41,166 nt of DNA from RGDT01 sp964630925 (lineage in GTDB: Bacteria > Planctomycetota > Planctomycetia > Gemmatales > Gemmataceae): contig CAZVZK010000089.1 in assembly GCA_964630925.1 (NCBI GenBank), forward strand, positions 1 through 41,166, given 5' to 3'. Below the pieces are notes generated by a model. The model searched no databases and was not told the origin of the DNA. It was given only the letters and a program-made list of their open reading frames with translations. Below, one piece after another: positions 1 through 7,694 of this stretch (its first letter is position 1; each line of letters begins with the position of its first letter). Made by a program: the position numbers and the translations under genes.

Positions 1-137
1 CAAGCCGCGTGCCGGAAAGGCCGAATGCGACAGTTGATAAACTCGCTATCCTTACTTGCGTAGGACGTTATATTGGGTTCTCGACCTCGTCCTCGGCAAG
101 AAGTGAGCATGCGGCCGGGCCGTGTCAGGCCGATAGC

Positions 138-166
138 CTGACGTACACGGCCCCCCCCGCTACACT
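138..166 (+). promoter_or_regulatory. Predicted promoter of the phosphofructokinase gene
   Basis: A CTGACG -35-like hexamer (138-143) and a TACACT -10-like hexamer (161-166) are 17 bases apart and end 45 bases before the start codon at 212. The same TACACT hexamer recurs before other genes here. The 211 bases upstream of the gene hold no other feature I can support; part of an upstream unit may lie outside the window. Confidence 0.5.
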
Positions 167-211
167 GTATGGGGCGGGGCGTGACCCCCGCCGTCCCCTT
201 GAGGATCGAGA

Positions 212-1519
212 ATGTCCACGGGTCATCCGGGCCGACTGGCCCTCCTCGTCGGCGGCGGCCCGGCCCCCGGCATCAACGGCGTCATCAGCGCGGTCACCAT
301 CGAGGCCATCGAGCAGGGCCTCGACGTCATCGGCTTCCTCGACGGCTTCAAGCACCTCGTCGATGGCAGCACCGACCACTACGTCCCCCTCACGATTGAC
401 CACGTCAAGGCCATCAACCTCAAGGGCGGCTCGCTGCTCCGCACCTCGCGCACCAACCCGACCAAGAAGCCGGAGATGATGGCCAGGGTGCTGGAGGTGT
501 TCAGCAAGCTCAACGTCACCCGCCTCGTCACCATCGGCGGCGACGACACCGCCTACTCCGGCAGCCAGGTCTACCGGGCCGCCGGCGGGGCCATCCGCGT
601 CGCCCACGTCCCCAAGACCATCGACAACGACCTGCCCCTGCCCGAGTCCGTCCCCACCTTCGGCTTCGAGACGGCCCGCCAGGTCGGCGTCGGCGTCGTC
701 CGCAACCTCGCGGAGGACGCCAAGACCACGTCGCGCTGGTACGTCATCATCAGCATGGGCCGCGCCGCCGGCCACCTCGCCCTCGGCATCGGCAAGGCGG
801 CGGCCGCCACCCTGACCGTCATCCCCGAGGAGTTCATGGGCCGGCAGGTCACCCTCGACGAGGTGTGCGACCTGATCACCTGCTCGGTCATCAAGCGGCG
901 CTCGCGCGGCCTGAACTACGGCGTCGCCGTGCTGGCGGAGGGGCTGCTGGAGTCCATCGGCGAGAAGGGTCTGGACGCCATCCTTCAGAGCGGGATGCTG
1001 GGCCGCTACGGCGACATCGTCAAGGACGACCACGGGCACCTGCGCCTGGGCGAGATCGAGTTCGGAAGGATGGTCAAGGAGCGGCTCGACGTGAAGCTCA
1101 AGGAGCTGGGCATCTCGACGACGATGATCGACAAGGACCTGGGCTACGAGCTGCGCTGTGCCGACCCCATCCCGTTCGACGCGGAGTACACGCGCGACCT
1201 GGGGTACGGTGCGGTGAAGTTCCTGCGCGGCGACGAGTCGGCGCGGTATGGCGCCATCGTGAGCATCGTCGGCGGACGCATGAAGCCGCTGCCGTTCGAC
1301 GACATGCTGAACCCCGAGACGAAGAGGATGCAGACGCGGCGGGTGAACGTGGACGGCGAGGGCTACGAGAGCGCCCGCCGCTACATGATCCGGCTGGAGA
1401 AGCGCGACCTGTCGGACCCGGAGCGTCTGGCCAAACTGGCCCGCGAGGTGAAGATGGCGCCGGAGGACTTCGCGGCCCGGTTCGGCTACCTTGTGGAGCA
1501 CGACCCCTGGAGCCGGTGA
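212..1519 (+). CDS. pfp: 6-phosphofructokinase, pyrophosphate-dependent type
   Basis: Cytosolic enzyme that phosphorylates fructose 6-phosphate to the 1,6-bisphosphate in glycolysis. The phosphofructokinase fold is recognisable from GGGPAPGIN (residues 14-22), GGDD (109-112), PKTIDND (134-140, catalytic Asp138) and MGR (182-184). In ATP-using enzymes the second Asp of GGDD is Gly and the Lys before TIDND is Gly; Asp112 together with Lys135 is the established signature of pyrophosphate users, so I infer a reversible PPi-dependent enzyme. At 435 residues it is longer than the roughly 320-residue E. coli PfkA, as usual for this branch. The ATG at 212 has a GAGG ribosome site seven bases upstream (201-204). 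The next gene starts 66 bases downstream on the same strand. The PPi assignment rests on two residues; ATP use is the alternative. Confidence 0.93.
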   Translation: MSTGHPGRLALLVGGGPAPGINGVISAVTIEAIEQGLDVIGFLDGFKHLVDGSTDHYVPLTIDHVKAINLKGGSLLRTSRTNPTKKPEMMARVLEVFSKLNVTRLVTIGGDDTAYSGSQVYRAAGGAIRVAHVPKTIDNDLPLPESVPTFGFETARQVGVGVVRNLAEDAKTTSRWYVIISMGRAAGHLALGIGKAAAATLTVIPEEFMGRQVTLDEVCDLITCSVIKRRSRGLNYGVAVLAEGLLESIGEKGLDAILQSGMLGRYGDIVKDDHGHLRLGEIEFGRMVKERLDVKLKELGISTTMIDKDLGYELRCADPIPFDAEYTRDLGYGAVKFLRGDESARYGAIVSIVGGRMKPLPFDDMLNPETKRMQTRRVNVDGEGYESARRYMIRLEKRDLSDPERLAKLAREVKMAPEDFAARFGYLVEHDPWSR

Positions 1520-1585
1520 TGCCCCGTGCTTGCCTCCGGCGGCGTGAGCGGGTACCCTGGAGGGGCCGATTTGGCGGAGGGCGCC

Positions 1586-3364
1586 GTGCCGCGACTGATC
1601 GTGATCAAGGGGGCGGATGAGGGGCGACAGTTCACCCTCGACGCCGACGTATGCCCCGCCGGGCGCGACTCGTCCAGCAAGGTCCGCCTCACCGACACGG
1701 AGGCGTCGCGCAAGCACGCCGAATTGGTGCGCACGCCGGACGGCTGGCGCGTCCGCGACCTCGGCAGCGCCAACGGCACCTTCGTCAACAACCAGTCGGT
1801 ACGCGACTGCCTGCTGGCGGCCGGCGACCACCTCCAGATCGGCCAGACCGTTCTGGTCTTCACGCTGGAGCGCGGCGAGGCCCCGCCGCCCAGCGACCTG
1901 GCCGACCGCATCAGCCTCATCAGCCGGCAGGAGGCGGGGTTCGAGAGCGGCATCGTCAAGACGGTGGCCGACAGCGAGGGCTCGCGCATCCTGTCCAACC
2001 CCTCGCGTCTGGAGGGGACGTGGCACAAGAACACCCAGTTGCTGGCGGTCCTGTACGAGGCGATCCAGGCGACGAGCCACACGCTCGACCTCGACCCGCT
2101 GCTCGATAAGATCCTCGACCTGCTGTTCCGCCCCATCCAGGCGGACCGCGGCTGCATCCTGCTGCGCAAGTCGTCGCCGTTGCAGGAGGGGTACGGCCTG
2201 GGGCCGGACCCCGGCCCGATCTCGGCGGGGGAGTTCGAGCCGCGTGCCCTGCGCTGGCGCGACGGGGTGAAGCGCGAGAAGATGTCGGTCAGCCGCACGG
2301 TGATCGACCACGTCCTGCGCGAGCGCCAGGGCATCCTGGTGAACGACGCCACCCGCGACGAGCGGTTCCAGGCGGTGCAGAGCATGGTGCGCGACTCGGT
2401 CAGCGAGGTCATCTGCGTGCCGATGAAGGGCCGCCACCAGACCCTCGGCGTGCTGTACCTCGACACGCGCACGCCCGCCACCCGCCTCATCGCGGGCGGC
2501 CTGCCGGGCAAGTTCACCGGCGACCACCTGACCCTTGCCATCGCGCTGGCGCACCAGGCGGCGCTGGCGGTGGAGGAGACGCGGTACCATCAGGCGCTGG
2601 TGAACGCGGAGCGTCTGGCGGCGGTGGGGCAGACGGTGGCGGCGCTGTCTCACGACCTGAAGAACATCCTCACGGGCCTGGACATCGGGGGCAACCTGAT
2701 CGAGATCGGCATCAAGGACCGCGACGAGGCGATGCTCCAGCGTGGCTGGCAGAGCGTGAAGAAGAACCAGGGCCGGGTGCATGACCTGGTGATGAACATG
2801 CTCTCGTACTCCAAGGAGCGCGAGCCGTGCATCGAGGCCCTCGACCTGAAGGCCCTGGTGCGCGAGGTGTGCGAGCACCAGCAGGGGCGGGCGGCGGAGA
2901 AGGGCGTGCATCTGGCGACGAGGATCGACCCCGACCTGCCGCCCGTCCCGGCGGACTCCCACGGCGTCCACCGGGCGCTGCTGAACATCGTGGCCAACGC
3001 CATCGACGCCGCGTCCGAGGGGGAGGTAAAACGCGTGATCGTGGCGGCGGGGCGCGACCCGGCCCTGGACGCGGCCAAGGGCCCGTTCGTGCGCGTGCAG
3101 GTGCAGGACACCGGGCCGGGCATCGCGCCGGAGCGGATGGACGACCTGTTCCGCCCGTTCGTCAGCACGAAGGGCTCGCGCGGCACGGGGCTGGGCCTGG
3201 CGGTCAGCCGCAAGATCCTGCGCGAGCACGGCGGCGACGTGCTGGTGGTGAGCGCGGTGGGGCGCGGGAGCATCTTCACGCTGCGGCTGCCGTTGCGCAG
3301 CCCGCTGGGCGGGGACGCCCTGGCCACACGCGCGGAGATGCCGGTGATCCCGTCGCCGGAGTGA
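1586..3364 (+). CDS. FHA-GAF sensor histidine kinase
   Basis: Predicted soluble histidine kinase of 592 residues; no signal peptide or membrane segment is seen. An N-terminal FHA domain (about 2-95) has SRKH (41-44) and the phosphothreonine-binding SANGTF (61-66). A GAF domain spans about 150-335. The DHp/H-box is ALSHDLKN with His356, and the ATPase domain has Asn471 in the N box, DTGPGI (508-513) and GTGLGL (533-538). It should autophosphorylate His356 and pass phosphate to a response regulator, but none is encoded nearby. The FHA domain suggests input from a Ser/Thr kinase, and the GAF domain a small-molecule signal. I chose the GTG at 1586 because GGAGG lies five bases upstream (1576-1580) and the FHA fold starts right after it; the frame is open back to an ATG at 1526. 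It converges with the phosphate transporter gene, with only four bases between the stops. Confidence 0.9.
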   Translation: MPRLIVIKGADEGRQFTLDADVCPAGRDSSSKVRLTDTEASRKHAELVRTPDGWRVRDLGSANGTFVNNQSVRDCLLAAGDHLQIGQTVLVFTLERGEAPPPSDLADRISLISRQEAGFESGIVKTVADSEGSRILSNPSRLEGTWHKNTQLLAVLYEAIQATSHTLDLDPLLDKILDLLFRPIQADRGCILLRKSSPLQEGYGLGPDPGPISAGEFEPRALRWRDGVKREKMSVSRTVIDHVLRERQGILVNDATRDERFQAVQSMVRDSVSEVICVPMKGRHQTLGVLYLDTRTPATRLIAGGLPGKFTGDHLTLAIALAHQAALAVEETRYHQALVNAERLAAVGQTVAALSHDLKNILTGLDIGGNLIEIGIKDRDEAMLQRGWQSVKKNQGRVHDLVMNMLSYSKEREPCIEALDLKALVREVCEHQQGRAAEKGVHLATRIDPDLPPVPADSHGVHRALLNIVANAIDAASEGEVKRVIVAAGRDPALDAAKGPFVRVQVQDTGPGIAPERMDDLFRPFVSTKGSRGTGLGLAVSRKILREHGGDVLVVSAVGRGSIFTLRLPLRSPLGGDALATRAEMPVIPSPE

Positions 3365-3368
3365 GGCC

Positions 3369-4487
3369 CTACACGCCGGCGAGGAGAAGGTAGGCGCCGG
3401 CGGCCAGGGCGGCACCCGCGGGCAGCGTCGTCGCCCAGGCGAGTAGGATCGCCAGGACCGTCCCAGTCCTGGCCGTACCGTTGACCACGCCGATGCCGAA
3501 CAGCCCACCCACCGAGACGTGCGTCGTCGAGACCGGCAGCCCCGCGACGCTCGCCGCCGTCACCAGCCCCGCCGTCACCATGTTCGCCGTCAGCCCCTGG
3601 CCGGGGCTCATGCGCGTGATCTTCTTGCTCATCGTCTCCGCCACGCTCCGGGCGTTCAACACGCCGCCCACGGCCATGAACACCGCGACGGCGGCCAGCC
3701 CCGCCATCGGGTGGACCGCCCCGCCGGCGAGGAGGAGGGCCACGATCTTCGGCGTGTCGTTGAGGCCGCGGGCGAACCCCACCGCCCCGCCGCTGAGGAG
3801 ATGCAGCCCGTCCACGAGCCGCCCCGCGTCCAGACCCAGGACCGCGCCGTGGTATCGCTCGGCGCAGCGACTCGCGGTGTCGATGTCGATGGCGGCCCCC
3901 GTGCGGACGAGCGCGAAGGAGCCGTCGGGGAGAGCCACCACCTCCTCCTGCACGCCGGCGATGCAGACGCACAGGCGGTTGGTGACGCCGACCCGGCGCC
4001 GCGCCCAGCGGACGAGGGGGTAGGCGAGGAGGGTGAGGAGCATGGCGGCCAGGGGGCTGGCGAGCAGGGGCAGGACGAACGAGGCGCCGAGGGAGGAGAA
4101 CGCCACCCGGCCGGGGGCGGCCAGCAGGCCGGCGCCGACGAGGCCGCCGGTGAGGGCGTGCGTGGTGGAGACGGGCATGCCTGTCCACGTCGCCAGCATG
4201 ACGGTGAGGGCCGCCCCGAGGCTCACCGCGACGAGGAACGACGGCTGCAGGGTGACGGCGTCGGGGACGAGGCCCTTGCCCGAGAACGTCAGCACGAGGC
4301 CGCCGGCCAGCGCGAGGGCGAGGAGCGACCCGGCGAGGGTCGTGACGGTGGCCCAGACGAGGGCGGCGCGGTAGGAGCAGGCGCCGCTGCCGTAGAGCGT
4401 GGCGACTCCCTTGAAGTTGTCGTTCGCCCCGTTGCTGTACGATAGGAACAGCACCGCGAGGGCGAGGAGCGCCAGGAGGACGGTCAC
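3369..4487 (-). CDS. pit: PiT-family inorganic phosphate transporter
   Basis: Integral membrane low-affinity phosphate (metal-phosphate) symporter. The protein has 372 residues and many hydrophobic helices. It carries the two inverted PiT signatures: SNGANDNFKG near the N terminus, echoed by GLNDTPKI in the second half, and PVSTTHA in the first half, echoed by PVSTTHV near the C terminus. A short hydrophilic loop separates the halves. A TAGGAT hexamer on the minus strand (4535-4530) about 43 bases upstream of the ATG may be its -10 box. No PhoU-like DUF47 protein, a common PiT partner, is adjacent. The gene stands alone, convergent with the histidine kinase and divergent from the small gene at 4553. 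Family assignment is secure; the ion coupled to uptake cannot be told from sequence. Confidence 0.93.
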   Translation of the reverse strand: MTVLLALLALAVLFLSYSNGANDNFKGVATLYGSGACSYRAALVWATVTTLAGSLLALALAGGLVLTFSGKGLVPDAVTLQPSFLVAVSLGAALTVMLATWTGMPVSTTHALTGGLVGAGLLAAPGRVAFSSLGASFVLPLLASPLAAMLLTLLAYPLVRWARRRVGVTNRLCVCIAGVQEEVVALPDGSFALVRTGAAIDIDTASRCAERYHGAVLGLDAGRLVDGLHLLSGGAVGFARGLNDTPKIVALLLAGGAVHPMAGLAAVAVFMAVGGVLNARSVAETMSKKITRMSPGQGLTANMVTAGLVTAASVAGLPVSTTHVSVGGLFGIGVVNGTARTGTVLAILLAWATTLPAGAALAAGAYLLLAGV

Positions 4488-4552
4488 GGAGGGCCCTTCG
4501 TGTAGGTTTCGTGAAGGCGGCGAGAGGGCATCCTATCGGGACTGGGTGGGCG

Positions 4553-4993
4553 ATGGAGATCCATGACTTCGACATCGCGTCGCTGAGCGATCTGACGTAT
4601 CGGATCCGCGTCTGCCCGCTGGGCAAGGCGCACGAGGTGAGCGTCGTCATCCTGGCCTTCACCGGGACCTACGGCCACGGCTCGGGCGGTAACCGTGACG
4701 CCAGGTTCATCGACGCGATCAAGGCGGGGGCGTTGGCCGCTCTCTCCCCGCACGGCATCGTGTGGGACTTCCGCGAGATGGGGTACGAGTGGGGTGACCG
4801 GATCATGACCGTCCTCCGCCCGACGGACGAATGTGATCGCATCCCGTCCGCGCTGGTGGTGTCGGACAAATGCCGTGCGGGGTTCGCCTCGTGCGCGGCG
4901 GTAGTGCCGCCGGCGTTCGAGACGCTGGAGGAGGCGATCCGCCACGTCGAGGCGGGGATCCAGGCGGGGAGGGATGATGCGCCGCGTCGATGA
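4553..4993 (+). CDS. Hypothetical protein, 146 residues
   Basis: I do not recognise the family. The protein opens with MEIHDFDIASLSDLTYRIRV and contains a Gly-rich FTGTYGHGSGGNRDARF stretch followed by alternating hydrophobic segments, suggesting a small alpha/beta cytosolic protein. No signal peptide or membrane helix is visible. A GTG at 4511 would add 14 residues, but that start overlaps the probable promoter of the divergent phosphate transporter and lacks a good ribosome site, so I favour the ATG at 4553. The gene overlaps the phosphatase gene downstream by 20 bases, which suggests translational coupling and related roles. Coding status rests on this overlap and the normal high-GC codon pattern. 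Confidence 0.7.
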   Translation: MEIHDFDIASLSDLTYRIRVCPLGKAHEVSVVILAFTGTYGHGSGGNRDARFIDAIKAGALAALSPHGIVWDFREMGYEWGDRIMTVLRPTDECDRIPSALVVSDKCRAGFASCAAVVPPAFETLEEAIRHVEAGIQAGRDDAPRR

Positions 4994-5414
4994 TCTGCCC
5001 CTGTGGCTGGGCCACGCCGGCGACGCCCGCGACCTCCGGGCCGTGCTGTCCGCCGGCATTGAGGCGGTGGTGGATCTGGCGGCGAACGAGCCGCCGATGG
5101 CGGTGACGCGCGAGCTGGTCTACCTCCGCTTCCCGCTGCTGGACGGCGCCGGCAACCCGCCGTGGCTCCTCCGCCTCGCCGTCGAGGCCGTGGTGTCGCT
5201 GCTGCGGGCCGGGACGCCGACGCTGGTGTTCTGCTCCGCCGGCATGAGCCGGACGCCCGCCGTCGCCGGGGCCGCCGTCGCACGGCTGCGCGGGCTGCGG
5301 TTGGAGGAGGGGCTGGCGTTGACGGCGCGGGAGGGGCCGTCAGACGTATCGCCGGGGCTGGCGGCGGGGTTGCGCGAGGCGCTGTCGGGTGGACACGGCG
5401 GCGGGGAGGCCTGA
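4974..5414 (+). CDS. Dual-specificity-type protein phosphatase
   Basis: Small (146 residues) cysteine-dependent phosphatase. The active-site loop CSAGMSR (Cys87 to Arg93, followed by Thr) fits the Cx5R-[ST] signature of dual-specificity and tyrosine phosphatases, and LRFPLLDG places Asp57 where the general acid usually sits. The N-terminal part (residues 9-40) has the LWLGHAGDA...GIEAVVDL pattern typical of DSP folds. It would remove phosphate from Ser/Thr/Tyr residues, which fits a window with three Hanks-type kinases, but its partner is unknown. The ATG at 4974 (a second ATG follows at 4977) has GGGGAGGG immediately upstream, inside the end of the preceding gene. Phosphatase activity on nucleotides or RNA caps is an alternative for this fold. 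Confidence 0.8.
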   Translation: MMRRVDDLPLWLGHAGDARDLRAVLSAGIEAVVDLAANEPPMAVTRELVYLRFPLLDGAGNPPWLLRLAVEAVVSLLRAGTPTLVFCSAGMSRTPAVAGAAVARLRGLRLEEGLALTAREGPSDVSPGLAAGLREALSGGHGGGEA

Positions 5415-5461
5415 AAATGGCTTGACCCGCCTCGCAATCCCACCGGCAAGGGCCACCCGTC

Positions 5462-7516
5462 ATGTCCGTGAAGTCCGCGTCCGCCTGCATCGCCGTCCTG
5501 CTCGCCCTCCTCTGGTGGAACGCCCCCCGCGCCGCCGACGCCGACAAGGACGAGGGCAAGCCCGGCTGGCTCGCCACGTTCTCCTCGCCCGACGGCAAGG
5601 CGTCCGACGCCCGCGCCGACCGCCTGGTGGCCTTGCACGTCCCCGCCGGCGGCGCCGCCATGCCGATGCTCCCCGCCGGCCCGTTCCGTGCCACCTGGGC
5701 CGCCGACCTCTCGCTGGAGCTGAAGGGCGAGTACACCTTCTCGGCCACGGGGCAGGGTAAGGTCCGCGTCACCGCCGACGGCGCCGAGGTGTTCGCCGCC
5801 GAGGGCGACCTGTCGAAGACCAGGGCGAAGCCCGTCACGTTGAAGCGCGGCGTCAACAAGGTCGTCGTCACCTACGACAGCCCGGCGAAGGGCGATGCCT
5901 TCCTGCGCCTGCTGTGGGAGTCCGACGAGTTCCCGCCGGAGCCGATCCCGCTGGCCCTCGTCCGCCACGCCCCCACGAAGGCCCTCGACGCCGCCAACGT
6001 CCTCCGCCGTGGGCGCGAGGCCGTGACGAACCGCCGCTGCCTCGCGTGCCATCAGGCCGACACGGCGTCGTGGCTGAAGGCCGGCGGCATGCCGGAGCTG
6101 GAGATGGACACGCCGTCGCTGGCCGACGTGGGGGCGCGCCTCCACCCCGGCTGGGTGGCCCGCTGGCTGCATGATCCGCAATCGCTGCGGCCCGGCGCGA
6201 ACATGCCCCGGCCCTTCCCCGACGCCGCACGCGGCGAGGACGCCAAACTCGACCCGCGCGTCCGCGACCTGGCGGCGTACCTGGCCACGCTCGGCAAGCC
6301 GGGGCCGGCGCCGAAGGGCGGCGACAAGGAGGCCGGGCTGCGGCTGTTCGCCCGCCTCGGCTGCATCGGCTGCCATCTTGCGCCGGACAAGGAGGAGATG
6401 AAGGACGACATGGGCCGGCTGCCCCTGCGCGACGTGTCGGCCAAGTGGCGGCCCGACGCGCTGGTGGCGTTCCTGCGTCAGCCGGACAGGCACTACTCCT
6501 GGGTGCGGATGCCCAACTTCCAGCTCACCGCCGACGAGGCGTCGAACCTCGCCGCCTACCTGCTCGGCGTCAAGGCGCGGGCCGTCTTCCCGGCGAAGGT
6601 GGAGGGCGACGCGGCGGCGGGCAAGAAGCTGGCCGCGTCGGCGGGGTGCGTCAACTGCCACGCCGTCGAGGGCAAGCCGGCGACGCACGCCAAGGCCCCG
6701 GCGTGGGCGAAGATCAAGGGCGCGGCGTGCAAGGCCGTCGATTTCGGGCTCTCCGGGGAGGAGAAGGCGGGGATCGGCGCGCTGCTCGCCGCGTCCGACG
6801 CCCTGGGGCGCGACACGCCGGCGGAATTCGCGGCGCGGCAGCTGGTGTCGATGCGGTGCAACGCCTGTCACAAGCGCGACGGCGTTGATGACCTGTGGAC
6901 ACAGCTCAAGGAGGAGAACGAGGGCCTGACGGCGGACCTGGAGCCGACGGAGGACGACAAGAGTCCGAGATACTCCGTCGATCAGGCGAGGCCGGCGCTG
7001 ACGTGGGTGGGCGAGAAGCTCAAGCCGGAGTGGACGGCGGCGCTGCTGGCGGGCAAGCTGGCGAAGCCGCGGCCGTTCCTGAAGTCGCGGATGCCGGCGT
7101 TCCCGAGGCGGTCGGCGCTGCTGGCGCACGGCCTGGCCGCCGAACACGGCTGCCCCCCGAGCAGCCCGCCCGACCCGGCGCCGGACGCGAAGCTGGCGGA
7201 GGTGGGGCGTGAGATGTCGGGCAAGGGGAAGTGGGGGTGCGTCGGCTGCCACATGGTGGGCGCGTCGGCGGCGGTGGGCGTGTTCGAGGCGCCGGGGGTG
7301 AACTTCGACATGGTCAAGGACCGGCTGCGCCGCGATTACTTCGATCGGTGGATGTGGGCGCCGCTGCGTGTGGAGCCGGGGACGAAGATGCCGACGGTGT
7401 ACACGTGGAGGAAGCCGAGCCCGCTGGAGGGCGTCCTGGGAGGCAGCGCGGCGCGGCAGATCGACGCCCTGTGGGCCTACACGCAGACGGGCAAGAAGAT
7501 CAAGCCGCCGGAGTGA
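5462..7516 (+). CDS. Secreted PA14-like/multi-heme c-type cytochrome protein
   Basis: Exported protein of 684 residues with an N-terminal signal peptide (about 1-24, hydrophobic IAVLLALLWWNAP). Residues about 40-150 look like a PA14-type beta domain (GEYTFSATGQGKVRVTADG and following strands). Five CxxCH heme-binding motifs follow: CLACH (from Cys193), CIGCH (301), CVNCH (396), CNACH (466) and CVGCH (593), with Met-containing segments such as PGANMPRPFP and RMPNF that could provide distal ligands. Fusions of carbohydrate-binding-like domains with cytochrome c are common in planctomycete secretomes; this one lacks the DUF1549/DUF1553 domains of the best-known group. It probably acts in periplasmic electron transfer, substrate unknown. 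It is followed by a strong hairpin at 7531. No cytochrome maturation or oxidase genes are nearby. Confidence 0.85.
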   Translation: MSVKSASACIAVLLALLWWNAPRAADADKDEGKPGWLATFSSPDGKASDARADRLVALHVPAGGAAMPMLPAGPFRATWAADLSLELKGEYTFSATGQGKVRVTADGAEVFAAEGDLSKTRAKPVTLKRGVNKVVVTYDSPAKGDAFLRLLWESDEFPPEPIPLALVRHAPTKALDAANVLRRGREAVTNRRCLACHQADTASWLKAGGMPELEMDTPSLADVGARLHPGWVARWLHDPQSLRPGANMPRPFPDAARGEDAKLDPRVRDLAAYLATLGKPGPAPKGGDKEAGLRLFARLGCIGCHLAPDKEEMKDDMGRLPLRDVSAKWRPDALVAFLRQPDRHYSWVRMPNFQLTADEASNLAAYLLGVKARAVFPAKVEGDAAAGKKLAASAGCVNCHAVEGKPATHAKAPAWAKIKGAACKAVDFGLSGEEKAGIGALLAASDALGRDTPAEFAARQLVSMRCNACHKRDGVDDLWTQLKEENEGLTADLEPTEDDKSPRYSVDQARPALTWVGEKLKPEWTAALLAGKLAKPRPFLKSRMPAFPRRSALLAHGLAAEHGCPPSSPPDPAPDAKLAEVGREMSGKGKWGCVGCHMVGASAAVGVFEAPGVNFDMVKDRLRRDYFDRWMWAPLRVEPGTKMPTVYTWRKPSPLEGVLGGSAARQIDALWAYTQTGKKIKPPE

Positions 7517-7530
7517 CGGCCCTCCCCTCT

Positions 7531-7556
7531 CGTCCCTCGGCTCCTGCCGAGGGACG
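7531..7556 (+). terminator. Hairpin terminator after the cytochrome gene
   Basis: An 11-base perfect stem (7531-7541 with 7546-7556) closes a TCCT loop 15 bases after the stop codon. There is no T-tract, so it would be an intrinsic-like or processing hairpin. Confidence 0.6.
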
Positions 7557-7560
7557 CCTC

Positions 7561-7647
7561 GTCTTCCGGGCTCCGCCCGTGCTTCCTCAAATGGCGCGGT
7601 GTCGTCTTCTCCGGGTGTGATCGCATCGCGGGCGGAGCCCGGAAGAC
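7561..7647. repeat. 19-bp perfect inverted repeat between convergent genes
   Basis: Arm 1 (7561-7579, GTCTTCCGGGCTCCGCCCG) is exactly complementary to arm 2 (7629-7647), with a 49-base spacer. It lies between a plus-strand and a minus-strand gene that converge, so it can form a hairpin in transcripts from either side. It could be a bidirectional terminator or a dispersed palindromic element. Confidence 0.7.
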
Positions 7648-7652
7648 AAAGA

Positions 7653-7677
7653 CATCCCCGGTGGAAAACCGGGGATG
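7653..7677. terminator. Second hairpin, terminator of the convergent metallopeptidase gene
   Basis: A 10-base perfect stem (7653-7662 with 7668-7677) encloses a GGAAA loop, 17 bases beyond the minus-strand stop at 7695. With the two structures just upstream it makes three hairpins in 150 bases. Confidence 0.55.
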
Positions 7678-7694
7678 AGGGGGGGGGAAGGGCC

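Noticed and set aside
125..3508. A 1127-residue open frame on the minus strand
   Set aside because: It lies antisense to the phosphofructokinase and histidine kinase genes, is Arg/His/Leu/Asp-rich in a repeating way and has no domain. It is a shadow of high-GC codon use.
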